This document shows positions 33,750 to 42,515 of a stretch of DNA of 44,878 bases, one piece after another (within the stretch, counting starts at the first letter, position 1; every line of letters begins with the position of its first letter). The stretch covers positions 1 through 44,878 of the forward strand of contig JAHEZD010000044.1 of the NCBI GenBank assembly GCA_023251255.1, given 5' to 3'. This DNA comes from Chitinophagaceae bacterium. GTDB lineage: Bacteria; Bacteroidota; Bacteroidia; Chitinophagales; Chitinophagaceae. Below the pieces are notes generated by a model. It made no database searches, was not told where the DNA came from, and was given only the letters and a program-made list of their open reading frames with translations. The position numbers were made by a program, and so were the translations under genes.

Positions 33750-34895
33750 ATGCAGATCCATTCAAAACTTCCAGATGTAGGCACCACCATTTTCACGGTC
33801 ATGAGTTCATTGGCCGTGGAGCACCAAGCAGTAAACCTTGGTCAGGGTTTCCCGGATTTTATGATGAGCGAAGAACTGATTGACTTGGTAGATGCAGCTA
33901 TGAAAAAAGGCAACAACCAATATGTGCACATGAATGGCCTGCCACTGCTACGTGAGAGGATTGCAGAAAAATGTTTCAAACTGTATAACAGCAATATCGA
34001 TCCTGAAACAGAGATTACCATTACGCCTGGCGGTACTTATGCTATTTACACAGCGCTCACCACTGTATTGCAGCCCAATGATGAAGTGATTGTTTTTGAA
34101 CCAGCTTATGACAGTTATATTCCCAATATAGAAATCAATGGGGCCAGAGCGGTCCGTATTTCTTTGCACTATCCAAGCTATAGCATTCCTTGGGGTGAAG
34201 TAAGGAGCAAGGTGAATGAGCGTACAAGGATGATTATGATCAACTCTCCACATAACCCAACAGGAAGTGTTTTGAGCGAAGATGATATAACCCAACTAAG
34301 GAGCATTGTAACCGATACCAATATCATCATACTAAGCGATGAAGTGTACGAGCACCTCATCTTCGACGGAATACAGCACCAGAGTATATTGCGTTATCCT
34401 GACCTGATGGAAAGGAGCTTTGTTTGCTTCTCCTTCGGTAAGACCTATCATTGCACCGGTTGGAAAATCGGGTACTGCATATCCAGTGCAGCAGCCATGA
34501 AGGAGTTCAGGAAGGTGCACCAGTTCAATTGCTTTAGCGTGGATAGTCCCAAGCAATTTGCTTTGGCCGATTATCTACAAAATGAACAGGCCTATTTAAC
34601 ACTCGGTCCTTCCATACAGACTAAACGGGACTATTTCCGCAAGCTGATGCAGGCAACGCCATTTAAATTGATACCCAGCCACGGCAGCTATTTTGAATGT
34701 TATAGCTATGGTGGCATAAGTGATATGAACGATAAGGACTTTGCCATTCATCTCACCAAGCATTACGGTGTGGCCACCATTCCTGTTTCTGCGTTCTATA
34801 AAGAAGCAACGGACAATAAGGTTATTCGCTTCTGTTTTGCAAAGAGGGAAGAAACGCTGGATAGGGCCATAAAAAGATTGACTGATTTTTGTTGA
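33750..34895 (+). CDS. PLP-dependent aminotransferase, methionine/kynurenine type (YbdL-like)
   Basis: This fold-type I aminotransferase has about 381 residues from the ATG at 33750 (MQIHSKLPDVGTTIFTVMS); the eight codons upstream start at TTG and look non-coding. Family motifs are AVNLGQGFPDF, ITITPGGTYAIYTALTTVL, IMINSPHNPTGSVLS (PLP/substrate binding), IILSDEVYEHLIFDG and FSFGKTYHCTGWKIGY with the Schiff-base lysine. The C-terminal VIRFCFAKREETLDRAI binds the substrate carboxylate. Relatives transaminate methionine, kynurenine or glutamine with 2-oxo acids, and in the methionine salvage pathway 4-methylthio-2-oxobutyrate. Context gives no further hint. Confidence 0.92.
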   Translation: MQIHSKLPDVGTTIFTVMSSLAVEHQAVNLGQGFPDFMMSEELIDLVDAAMKKGNNQYVHMNGLPLLRERIAEKCFKLYNSNIDPETEITITPGGTYAIYTALTTVLQPNDEVIVFEPAYDSYIPNIEINGARAVRISLHYPSYSIPWGEVRSKVNERTRMIMINSPHNPTGSVLSEDDITQLRSIVTDTNIIILSDEVYEHLIFDGIQHQSILRYPDLMERSFVCFSFGKTYHCTGWKIGYCISSAAAMKEFRKVHQFNCFSVDSPKQFALADYLQNEQAYLTLGPSIQTKRDYFRKLMQATPFKLIPSHGSYFECYSYGGISDMNDKDFAIHLTKHYGVATIPVSAFYKEATDNKVIRFCFAKREETLDRAIKRLTDFC

Positions 34896-34970
34896 TGCAT
34901 AAGAAGATTCTATAACAAAACTCTTAACACTATTATGAATTATTGGGTTATTTTTATTTAAAATAGCATC

Positions 34971-36221
34971 ATGAAACCCCTTCTCTTAATTAGCTTTTCT
35001 ATTCTTGTTATTCATCTTTCTGCCCAAAACAATTTTAAAGGGGGCTATATTGTTCTTAACAATTTAGATAGTGTGGGCGGGGAAGTAAATTATAGGAACT
35101 GGAACATCAACCCGGAAACAATAGAGTTTAAAACCTCAACAGCTATAAAAACATATGCAATAAAAGACCTTAATTTTTTTGTTGTTTATGGGGAAGAGAA
35201 ATACAAAAGGGCCAATATCACTTATCAACTGAATCCAGCATCTGTCAATAATGCAAAAGATTACTATAGCAATGAAACAAATACGAAACGAGTTTGGTTA
35301 AAAGTTTTGTACACGGCGAAGTATAGTTTATATGAATTGACAACAAATGAAAGAAAATATTTTTTTATAAAGCAGCCCGGAATAGAGGAGATTACGGAGA
35401 TTGTTTATAAGGTAAGATTAGTAAATGCTCAGCTAGAAAAAGACGAACAATATAAGAACCAATTAATAGCTATTGCGAAAAAGGAAGGGAATGAAAGAAT
35501 TGTACCTATAGTAGCAGCCATTAATTATAATGAAGACGACCTTCTTAAGATTTTTATAGCATTGAACAATAATAATGGAGAACCTGGCAGTACAAAAAAA
35601 TCGGGCTGGAAAATTGATATTGCAGCATCTGCAGCATTGAACTCTTTTTCCGTAAAAGGAGAACCCACACCCTATGGATATGTTGGCTCTTTAGGAATAA
35701 ATAATGCTGATTACGCTTCAACTATTGGTATAAAAGCAGAAATTGGATTTTCCTTTTTATCTGGTAAAAACTTTAATAGGTTCCAACCTAGAATGGCCAT
35801 GGCTTTACACATGCTACCTATAGATGCACAGAACAATAAAGGGAGTTATACTTATGCAAAAGAAACCTATAAAGGAACGGAGCTGTTATTGCAGCCCAAT
35901 CTAAGTTTCAATTTTTTGCTCAACCCTCGAAGCAAGACTGCTTTTTTTATTGCTCCTATCGTTGCTTATAATATCCCCCTGAACAAGAATGCCATTACGG
36001 CAACCTTGGAAAACCCATCCAACTCGGCAACACTAAAAGGAGTGCCCTCCTTATCCGATTTTTTGTCTTATGGAATAAACTTTAACGTGCAAAGCAATTT
36101 TGGAAAACTGTTCGTTCAGTACGAATCATTTGGCAGTATACTGGATGATGGAATCTATCCGACACTTTCTGTGAGCAATCTTTCTTTTGGTTACGCTTTT
36201 TTAATAAAGAACAGAAAATAA
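34971..36221 (+). CDS. Secreted protein of unknown function, probable outer-membrane beta-barrel
   Basis: This 416-residue protein has a signal peptide (MKPLLLISFSILVIHLSAQ). The N-terminal part (FKGGYIVLNNLDSVGGEVNYRNW, then FVVYGEEKYKRA) resembles a region I have seen in Bacteroidota proteins of unknown role that precede a porin-like domain. From about residue 205 on, alternating hydrophobic stretches ending in aromatic residues (IGFSFLSGKNFNRFQPRMAMALHML, LLLQPNLSFNFLL, FIAPIVAYNIPL, LSVSNLSFGYAFLI) suggest a small outer-membrane barrel. The C-terminus lacks a T9SS sorting domain. It has its own terminator. Function unknown. Confidence 0.72.
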   Translation: MKPLLLISFSILVIHLSAQNNFKGGYIVLNNLDSVGGEVNYRNWNINPETIEFKTSTAIKTYAIKDLNFFVVYGEEKYKRANITYQLNPASVNNAKDYYSNETNTKRVWLKVLYTAKYSLYELTTNERKYFFIKQPGIEEITEIVYKVRLVNAQLEKDEQYKNQLIAIAKKEGNERIVPIVAAINYNEDDLLKIFIALNNNNGEPGSTKKSGWKIDIAASAALNSFSVKGEPTPYGYVGSLGINNADYASTIGIKAEIGFSFLSGKNFNRFQPRMAMALHMLPIDAQNNKGSYTYAKETYKGTELLLQPNLSFNFLLNPRSKTAFFIAPIVAYNIPLNKNAITATLENPSNSATLKGVPSLSDFLSYGINFNVQSNFGKLFVQYESFGSILDDGIYPTLSVSNLSFGYAFLIKNRK

Positions 36222-36232
36222 CATGTAGAACC

Positions 36233-36275
36233 TATAAACAAAAAACGAAGGGCAACCCTTCGTTTTTTGTTTATA
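36233..36275. terminator. 20-bp bidirectional terminator between the barrel protein gene and rhlE
   Basis: A perfect 20-bp stem (36233-36252 with 36256-36275; core CGAAGGG / CCCTTCG) closes on a 3-base CAA loop, flanked by A- and T-runs that act on either strand. It lies between two convergent genes. Confidence 0.92.
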
Positions 36276-36281
36276 TACTAA

Positions 36282-37526
36282 CTATCTATTTCTATTATTG
36301 CTCCAGTTCCTTTCCCTCCTGAAACCATTGGGCCTTCCTTGGTTTTGGCTTTTTGCAGCCACAGGAGCAGGTCTGTAATTGCTTATATCCATTTTGTATG
36401 GATGCTCATTCACTACAGGAACGGGTATGCCAATCAGTTTATTGATATCCCTTAAAAACTCCCTTTCTTCTGCATCACAAAACGACAAGGCTGTACCGCT
36501 TTTGCCTGCACGGCCAGTACGCCCTATTCTATGTACATAGGTTTCGGGGATATTCGGCAGTTCATAGTTGATTACGTGCGTCAGCTCATCCACATCAATG
36601 CCCCTAGAGGCAATATCCGTGGCTACCAATACGCGGATGCTGCCATCCTTGAAGTTGGTCAGGGCACGTTGCCTGGCATTTTGTGATTTGTTGCCATGAA
36701 TGGCTTCCGCTTTAATACCCTTGGGGTTCAGGTCCTTCACCACTTTGTCGGCACCATGCTTGGTTCTTGTGAAAATCAATACGCGTTCAATGGCCTTGTC
36801 CTGCAGTATATGTGCAAGCAATAATTTCTTGTCTCCTTTGTCCACATAAAAAACAGACTGCTCAATTTTCTCTACGGTGGTAGAAGGAGGTGTTACTTCT
36901 ACCTTAACCGGATTGTTCAGGATGGAGCTTGCCAATCCTGCAATTTCATTGGGCATGGTGGCAGAGAAAAATAGTGTCTGCCGTTTAGCAGGTAAGTGGG
37001 TAATGGTCTTTTTAACGTCATGGATAAAGCCCATGTCCAGCATTCTATCTGCCTCATCCAGTACAAATATTTGTAAGTGCTGCAAATTGATATAACGTTG
37101 GTTGATTAAATCCAGCAACCTCCCCGGTGTAGCAATCAGGATATCAACACCCCTTTGCAGGGCCTGAACCTGTGAATGTTGCGATACGCCACCAAAAATA
37201 ACGGCATGTTTAAGGCCCGTACCCTTGCCATAAGCGGCAAAACTTTCATCAATCTGTATGGCCAGTTCCCTTGTAGGGGTCAATATCAACGACTTGATGA
37301 ACTGTGGATGGTTCCGTTCCGTTCTTTTCTGCAGGAAAAGGTTCTGCAGGATGGGAATGGCAAATGCTGCTGTTTTTCCGGTGCCTGTTTGGGCAAGGCC
37401 CAATAGGTCCCGGCCTTTTAGTACTTCCGGTATGGATTGTTCCTGAATGGGGGTAGGCGTAGAATAGCCTTCGGTTTCGAGCGCCTTTAAAATAGGCTCT
37501 ACGAGATGTAAGTCTTTGAATAACAA
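36282..37526 (-). CDS. rhlE: DEAD-box RNA helicase, RhlE type
   Basis: This 414-residue ATP-dependent RNA helicase has the full motif set: PTPIQEQSIP (Q motif), LGLAQTGTGKTAAFAIP (Walker A), LTPTRELAIQI, ATPGRLLDL, VLDEADRMLDMGF (DEAD), FFSATMP, VATDIASRGIDVDELTHVINYE and HRIGRTGRAGKSGTA. A basic Arg/Asn-rich C-terminal tail (GFRRERNWSNNRNR) probably contacts RNA, as in RhlE helicases involved in ribosome assembly and cold adaptation. The start appears to be TTG (MLFKDLHLVEPIL, matching homologues), since no in-frame ATG lies upstream near the conserved N-terminus. A long upstream gap of over 500 bp with an inverted repeat precedes it. Confidence 0.93.
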   Translation of the reverse strand: MLFKDLHLVEPILKALETEGYSTPTPIQEQSIPEVLKGRDLLGLAQTGTGKTAAFAIPILQNLFLQKRTERNHPQFIKSLILTPTRELAIQIDESFAAYGKGTGLKHAVIFGGVSQHSQVQALQRGVDILIATPGRLLDLINQRYINLQHLQIFVLDEADRMLDMGFIHDVKKTITHLPAKRQTLFFSATMPNEIAGLASSILNNPVKVEVTPPSTTVEKIEQSVFYVDKGDKKLLLAHILQDKAIERVLIFTRTKHGADKVVKDLNPKGIKAEAIHGNKSQNARQRALTNFKDGSIRVLVATDIASRGIDVDELTHVINYELPNIPETYVHRIGRTGRAGKSGTALSFCDAEEREFLRDINKLIGIPVPVVNEHPYKMDISNYRPAPVAAKSQNQGRPNGFRRERNWSNNRNR

Positions 37527-38063
37527 AATGAATGTGTTTAGATAAATAATTGAAACCAGTCAACGTGTAGGAGAAGGTTCCTGTTGTTTGTATATGCTCA
37601 ACAACCTATGACTTGATTTTCTTTTTTGACGGAGAATAAAAGCATCGAGCCTGCTAAGAGGGAGAATATGATGGGGCGAAGATAGGGGTTTAGCTGTTAA
37701 CATGGGTAAAAGGCAACACACCTTATGAATTGATTATCAAAAACAGTTGGCATAAAATGGGTTGGCATATTTTTATTTTATGCCAACCCATTTTATGCCA
37801 ACCGACCGTAAAAGAACGGTTTAGCTGACATTAGGTAATGCCCGGTTAGAATTTTATGTTAAAAACTGTCCCGATCTTTCATGGAATTGAGCCTGTAAAA
37901 AATGGAATTAGCATTGCGATAGGGGAACCGCCTTCAACAAGTTCTGGCTGGCGCCGATTTGCAAATGGAATATTCAAAATGATGCATTACCGACCATTAC
38001 AATTGCGTCAAGTTCGACAATGAAATCCCCTTTCTTTGCTGCCATAAAAACTCCAAGCAGTTC
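37527..38063. other. 537-bp divergent intergenic region between rhlE and the pseudouridine synthase
   Basis: No supportable gene is seen on either strand. The region contains the nested inverted repeat at 37746-37802, directly followed by a small hairpin (ACCGT 37805-37809 with ACGGT 37816-37820). It must also hold the promoters of both flanking genes. Long 5' leaders are common for cold-shock-type DEAD-box helicases, which might explain part of the length on the rhlE side. Confidence 0.5.
37746..37802. repeat. Perfect 24-bp inverted repeat made of four copies of GTTGGCATA
   Basis: The left arm (37746-37769) is GTTGGCATA, then AAATGG, then GTTGGCATA. After a 9-base T-rich loop (37770-37778) the right arm (37779-37802) is its exact complement. 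Each arm is therefore also a direct repeat spaced 15 bases apart. The right arm lacks a following T-run, so it is not a normal terminator. I did not find the 9-mer elsewhere in the window. It may be a multi-site operator, an RNA hairpin or a small palindromic repeat element. Confidence 0.85.
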
Positions 38064-38666
38064 ATGTGCCACCGTTATTTCGCTATCAATAAGCCCTATA
38101 AAATGGTTTCCCAGTTTATCAGTTCACACAAAGTGGGCCTGTTGGGCGACCTTGATTTTGATTTCCCCGAAGGCACCCATGCTATTGGCAGGTTGGATAA
38201 CCATTCTGAAGGTTTGTTATTGTTGACAACCAATAAGCGGGTTACCAAACTACTGTTTGAGAGCGATACACCGCATAAGAGAACCTATCTCGTCAAGGTG
38301 AAAAATATAGTAACTCCCGAAAACCTGCACTTACTGCAAACGGGAACAACGATAAGGATAAAAGGAGGCGAAGATTATATCACCACACCTGCCGATGTAC
38401 AAATTGTGGAACCACCCACTGACCTGTTTAAAGGTGGGGCCAACCAGCGGGAGGGCCTGCCAACCACTTGGTTGAGCATTATCCTGACCGAGGGCAAGTA
38501 CCATCAGGTAAGGAAGATGGTGGCTTCCGTTCACCACCAATGCCAGCGCTTAATTAGAATGAGCATTGAAGACCTGCAATTGGGCAACCTTCAAGCTGGC
38601 GAAGTGAGGGAAATGGAAGAGGAAGATTTTTTTACGAAGCTGCGGATTGATAATTGGAGGGAGTAG
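38064..38666 (+). CDS. rluE: 23S rRNA pseudouridine synthase, RluE type
   Basis: This 200-residue RsuA/RluE-family enzyme isomerises a specific uridine in 23S rRNA. It begins RYFAINKPYKMVSQF, then LLGDLDFDFPEGTHAIGRLDNHSEGLLLLTTN, with the catalytic aspartate in GRLD. KRTYLVKVKN and the C-terminal LTEGKYHQVRKMVASVHHQCQRLIRMSIEDLQLGNLQ complete the signature. There is no N-terminal S4 domain, as expected for RluE (RluE modifies U2457 in E. coli). The symbol follows the subfamily; RluB/RluF-like annotation is possible but would need an S4 domain. Confidence 0.88.
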   Translation: MCHRYFAINKPYKMVSQFISSHKVGLLGDLDFDFPEGTHAIGRLDNHSEGLLLLTTNKRVTKLLFESDTPHKRTYLVKVKNIVTPENLHLLQTGTTIRIKGGEDYITTPADVQIVEPPTDLFKGGANQREGLPTTWLSIILTEGKYHQVRKMVASVHHQCQRLIRMSIEDLQLGNLQAGEVREMEEEDFFTKLRIDNWRE

Positions 38667-38767
38667 GTCTACGGGCCGTTTTCATTTTGGCTACAACAAT
38701 CTCCTGTTTGGCTACATGCCCGCAATAGCAGTAATAGAGTTTTGTGCTTCAAACAAAAAGAACATAC

Positions 38768-39565
38768 ATGAAGACAATTTTCATTACTGGGGCCTCAACT
38801 GGCCTAGGAAAAGCAACGGCAAAATTATTTGCGGCCAATGGTTGGAAGGTCATAGCCACCATGCGTAAACCGGAAAACGAACACGAACTGGGACTGATTG
38901 ACAATATTACCTTGTTGCCACTCGATGTTACGGACCCTGTCCAAATTGAATCAACAACAAAGGCCGCGAGGGCTTTAGGCAATATTGATGTAGTGTTCAA
39001 TAATGCAGGTTATGGACTGATGGGACCTTTGGAATCCACAACCGATGAGCAACTGGTCCGTCAGTTGAACACAAACCTTTTGGGTGTGATCCGTGTTACG
39101 CAGGCATTCATTCCTTATTTCAGGGAAAAGGGGAATGGGCTTTTTATTTCTACCACCTCCATTGGCGGATTGATTACTTTCCCATTCAGTTCAGTGTACC
39201 ATGCCACTAAGTGGGCGCTGGAAGGTTGGAGCGAGAGCATGGCCTTTGAGTTGAAAAAGGTAGGCGTAGGCATCAAAACAGTTTCGCCCGGGGGCATTAA
39301 AACAGATTTTCTCAGCCGTTCTGCGGATATGGCTGCACATCCTGCTTATGATCAATGGATGGGGAAAATGTTTGCTGGCCTGAACGAAGACCATTTTACG
39401 CCAGCGGAAGAAATTGCTGCTATAGTATATGAGGCAGCTACGGATGGGAAGGAAAAATTAAGGTATGTTGCTGGTGAAGACGCAAAAGCATTGTATGCCC
39501 AACGATTGGAACTGGGCGATGAAGCATTCAGGAAACAAATGGAACAAGTATTTTTAGGTGAGTAA
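38768..39565 (+). CDS. Short-chain dehydrogenase/reductase
   Basis: This classical NAD(P)-dependent SDR has about 265 residues from the ATG at 38768 (MKTIFITGASTGLGKATAKLF). Visible are the cofactor motif TGASTGLG, DVTDPVQIES, VVFNNAGYGLMG (NNAG motif), the catalytic serine in ISTTSIGG and the YxxxK catalytic pair in SSVYHATKWALEGWSE. The C-terminal half is typical of the SDR5-like group acting on alcohols or ketones of unknown identity. The AraC-type regulator gene begins 30 bases after its stop in the same direction, so the regulator may control this gene. Confidence 0.9.
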   Translation: MKTIFITGASTGLGKATAKLFAANGWKVIATMRKPENEHELGLIDNITLLPLDVTDPVQIESTTKAARALGNIDVVFNNAGYGLMGPLESTTDEQLVRQLNTNLLGVIRVTQAFIPYFREKGNGLFISTTSIGGLITFPFSSVYHATKWALEGWSESMAFELKKVGVGIKTVSPGGIKTDFLSRSADMAAHPAYDQWMGKMFAGLNEDHFTPAEEIAAIVYEAATDGKEKLRYVAGEDAKALYAQRLELGDEAFRKQMEQVFLGE

Positions 39566-39595
39566 ACTAGGGGTTAAACCAATAAACTGCAGCAG

Positions 39596-40510
39596 GTGAA
39601 AAAAGAGGAAAACACGCCCAAAACCTTCAATTCAATATCAGACCTACATCGGGTGCTGGGCTTACCAAAGCCCTTGCACCCTTTGGTAAGTTTGGTTGAC
39701 AATACACAGATAGCTGTTGATGTGGACCAATTACCAACATCGTTCCTGTTGAACTTTTATAAGGTTTCGTACAAAAAAGGCCTTCGTGGAAAAATAAGGT
39801 ACGGTCAGGGGTATTATGATTTTGATGAAGGGGGCATGGTATTCACGGCGCCCAACCAGTTATTGGCAACTACGGATGATGCTGAGTACAAGGGGCAAAC
39901 ACTGCTCATCCACCCGGACTTTATCAGGAACTATCCATTGGGCAAGAACATCAAAAATTTTGGCTTCTTTTCATATGCAGCCAATGAAGCGTTGCACCTT
40001 TCTGAAAAAGAAAAAACTATTGTCATGGGCATCTTCAAGAACATTGAAGATGAACTGCAATCAACCATTGACGATTTTAGTCAGGATGTGATTGTATCGC
40101 AACTTGAATTGCTCCTGAATTACAGCAACCGGTTTTATAAACGCCAATTTATTACCAGGAAGGCTGTGAGCAATGATTTGCTGGTACAATTGGAAACGCA
40201 GTTGGATAGTTATTTCAATAATGAAACTGCGTTAATGAAAGGCTTGCCAACGGTACAGTGGCTTGCGGGGCAACTGGCTGTTACCCCACACTATTTAAGC
40301 GATATGCTCCGCTCGTTAACTGGGCAAAATGCGCAGCAGCATATACATAACAAACTCATTGAAAAAGCCAAGGAAATATTATCCATCACCCATTTGTCCG
40401 TTGCAGAAGTAGCCTATCAATTAGGGTTTGAACATCCGCAGTCATTCAATAAGCTCTTCAAGAGGAAAACAAATTTATCGCCACTGGAATTTAGGCAATC
40501 GTTCAACTAA
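39596..40510 (+). CDS. AraC family transcriptional regulator
   Basis: This 304-residue protein starts at a GTG (39596). The C-terminal AraC/XylS DNA-binding domain has two helix-turn-helix units: LAGQLAVTPHYLSDMLRSLTGQN and LSVAEVAYQLGFEHPQSFNKLFKRKTNLSPLEFRQSF. The N-terminal 200 residues form a cupin-like sensing region (FYKVSYKKGLRGKIRYGQGYYDFDEGGMVF). Such regulators are often encoded next to the oxidoreductase they control, as here with the SDR. The inducer is unknown. Confidence 0.9.
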   Translation: MKKEENTPKTFNSISDLHRVLGLPKPLHPLVSLVDNTQIAVDVDQLPTSFLLNFYKVSYKKGLRGKIRYGQGYYDFDEGGMVFTAPNQLLATTDDAEYKGQTLLIHPDFIRNYPLGKNIKNFGFFSYAANEALHLSEKEKTIVMGIFKNIEDELQSTIDDFSQDVIVSQLELLLNYSNRFYKRQFITRKAVSNDLLVQLETQLDSYFNNETALMKGLPTVQWLAGQLAVTPHYLSDMLRSLTGQNAQQHIHNKLIEKAKEILSITHLSVAEVAYQLGFEHPQSFNKLFKRKTNLSPLEFRQSFN

Positions 40511-40565
40511 ACCATAGCCTAGGAAATGGATTCGAGAAAATTAGTACCATTCACGGTAAAGCCTA

Positions 40566-40958
40566 TTACAGTTTATCAATCAGCTCCTGCACTTTGCTTT
40601 TGATGAAGTCCCTTACTTCATTGAACGCTGTTGGATCCATGTGTTTGGGATCAGGGATCTGCCAATCAATAAACTGTTTAGCCGGCATCCAAGGGCAGGC
40701 ATCACCGCAGCCCATGGTAACAACCACATCAAATGGAGCAAAGGCCTTTACTTCATCCAGACTTTTGCTATCGTGCGTACTTAAATCATAACCCAGTTCC
40801 TTCATGGCTGCAATGGCCTTGGGGTTAACAATGCCACTTGGCCTGCTACCGGCGCTGTAGGCTTCTACTTTGTCCCCGCCAATGATTTTTGCAAAGGCCT
40901 GGCTCATTTGGCTGCGGTTGGAATTTTCGATACAGACAAAAAGTAGTTTCTTTTTCAT
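40566..40958 (-). CDS. arsC: Arsenate reductase ArsC, thioredoxin-coupled (LMW phosphatase type)
   Basis: This 130-residue enzyme reduces arsenate to arsenite. The phosphatase-like P-loop is Cys9 to Arg15 (VCIENSNRSQMSQAF). Redox partners are likely Cys84 and Cys88 in TMGCGDACPWMP, the short-spaced variant of the pI258-type triad. The general-acid loop is IPDPKHMDP. ATGA overlap (40955-40958) with the aquaporin gene places it last in the arsenic operon. It lies in the same family as LMW protein tyrosine phosphatases, but the extra cysteines and context favour arsenate reduction. Confidence 0.92.
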   Translation of the reverse strand: MKKKLLFVCIENSNRSQMSQAFAKIIGGDKVEAYSAGSRPSGIVNPKAIAAMKELGYDLSTHDSKSLDEVKAFAPFDVVVTMGCGDACPWMPAKQFIDWQIPDPKHMDPTAFNEVRDFIKSKVQELIDKL

Positions 40959-41599
40959 TTACTTGTTTTTAAAAATTGATGAACAAATACGGCAGCCACG
41001 GCACCCATAAAAGGAGCGGTTAAATAAATCCATAGGTGCTCAGTATGGTGGCTAACAACGGCGGGTGCCAGCGAACGCGTCGGGTTCATGGATGCTCCGC
41101 AAACCGGACCAGCAAACATGGCTTCCAACAGTACAACACCGCCAATGGCAATGCCCGCAAACATGCCCTGCTCCTTGCTACCTTTGGCTACCTGCAGCAC
41201 CACCAGCATCAGGAAGAACATCAAGAATATTTCCAGGACAAAGGATTGCATGGGCGGACCAGAAGGCAAGCTGGCCCCCAATGTTTGGGAAGCGGGGAAC
41301 AGGAGCCGCAGTACAAAACTTGCAGTCAATGCACCCAATAACTGACTGATAATGTAGGGCAGCACTTCTTTCCATGGGAAGCTTTTATGAACTGCAAATG
41401 CAATCGTAACTGCTGGATTGATATGGCTACCGGAAATATCGCCAAAAGCATAGATCAAAGCCATCACGATGAGGCCCCAACTCATTGCTATGCCTACATG
41501 CCCCAGAACGCCATGCATTGTTTCATTAACAATGGATGCTCCTGTGCCACAAAAAATCAGGGCGAATGTGGCAATGAACTCTGCCGTGTATTTTTTCAT
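40955..41599 (-). CDS. MIP/aquaporin family channel in arsenic operon
   Basis: This 214-residue channel protein has six membrane segments. The first half-helix motif is NPA (residues 61-63, SGSHINPAVTIAFA); the second is NPT (residues 172-174, CGASMNPTRSLAPAVV) rather than NPA. In Sinorhizobium meliloti the aquaglyceroporin AqpS replaces the ArsB pump in an ars operon and lets arsenite leave the cell down its gradient. Context here (arsR-arsM-aqp-arsC) suggests the same job. It starts six bases after the arsM stop and overlaps arsC by four bases. No other arsenite exporter is present in the window. Confidence 0.9.
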   Translation of the reverse strand: MKKYTAEFIATFALIFCGTGASIVNETMHGVLGHVGIAMSWGLIVMALIYAFGDISGSHINPAVTIAFAVHKSFPWKEVLPYIISQLLGALTASFVLRLLFPASQTLGASLPSGPPMQSFVLEIFLMFFLMLVVLQVAKGSKEQGMFAGIAIGGVVLLEAMFAGPVCGASMNPTRSLAPAVVSHHTEHLWIYLTAPFMGAVAAVFVHQFLKTSK

Positions 41600-41605
41600 A
41601 AGCGT

Positions 41606-42463
41606 TTAGCAGCAGCCACTTCCTGGTGAACAACAATTCCTATCATCCTTCGCTGGCTTCTGTGCAAACACGGTTACGCTCACAATTTTTGCAGCGCCAG
41701 GTTTATACTCGGCAATTTCTTCGGCCGATAAATAATTGGCCAGGATATCATCTGGGACAATGATTTCCTTTTCCTTCTGAATAGTGGTATTTACAAATCC
41801 AGCCTGCTCAATGATTTCCAGGTACACCTGCTTCTGTATGGCACCGCTTACACAACCTGCATACAGTTCTGCAATGTTCTTCCACTTCTCCGGCAAATGC
41901 CCTTCCAGTACAATATCGGAGATGGAGAAATGGGCACCGGGCTTCAGTACCCGGAAAATTTCGCTGATGACCTTGTACTTATTGGGAACAAGGTTCAGTA
42001 CGCAATTGCTAACCACCACATCTGCATAGTTGCTGGTAACGGGCATATCGTCAATATCGCCCAACCTGAATTCCACATTGTTGAAACCCACTTTAGCAGC
42101 ATTGTCCCTTGCTTTGGCAATCATTTTTTCGGTGAAGTCAATGCCCAGTACCTTCCCTTTTTCACCCACAATCCTCCGTGCTATGAAAGCATCGTTGCCG
42201 GCACCACTGCCCAGGTCTATTACGGTATCACCTTCCTTTATTTTGGCAAACTCTGTTGGAAGGCCACAGCCTAAACCAAGGTCTGCGCCTGCATGGTAAC
42301 CATCCAATTTGGTATAATCATCTGCCATGATATTGTACACTTCATCGCCACAGCAACTGCTGGTAGCCCCGCAACAGGATGTAGCATTCTGTTCTGCTGA
42401 TTGTTCGGCTATCTGGCCATATTTTTCTTTCACCAGTTCCTTCAATGCAGTTTCTGTTTGCAT
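41606..42463 (-). CDS. arsM: Arsenite S-adenosylmethionine methyltransferase ArsM
   Basis: This 285-residue SAM methyltransferase methylates As(III). The SAM-binding motif is VIDLGSGAGNDAF (near residue 83). The three catalytic cysteines of ArsM enzymes are recognisable as Cys66 (LGLGCGLPT), Cys154 (VSNCVLNLVP) and Cys204 (LYAGCVSGA). Two additional cysteine pairs at the N-terminus (residues 30-31 and 37-38) and Cys-Cys motifs at the C-terminus (NCCSPGSGCC) probably help bind arsenic. YHAGADLGLGCGLPT is highly characteristic. It is the second gene after arsR and the likely route to volatile or less toxic arsenicals. Confidence 0.95.
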   Translation of the reverse strand: MQTETALKELVKEKYGQIAEQSAEQNATSCCGATSSCCGDEVYNIMADDYTKLDGYHAGADLGLGCGLPTEFAKIKEGDTVIDLGSGAGNDAFIARRIVGEKGKVLGIDFTEKMIAKARDNAAKVGFNNVEFRLGDIDDMPVTSNYADVVVSNCVLNLVPNKYKVISEIFRVLKPGAHFSISDIVLEGHLPEKWKNIAELYAGCVSGAIQKQVYLEIIEQAGFVNTTIQKEKEIIVPDDILANYLSAEEIAEYKPGAAKIVSVTVFAQKPAKDDRNCCSPGSGCC

Positions 42464-42515
42464 AAAATTTGTTTTGCCCTTGCCCTGAAGGGAAGGAAGT
42501 GAGTGGATAAAAAAA

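Noticed and set aside
37746-37802. Interpretation of the 24-bp hairpin as an intrinsic terminator
   Set aside because: It lies far from either gene end, between divergent genes, and has no T-run after the stem.
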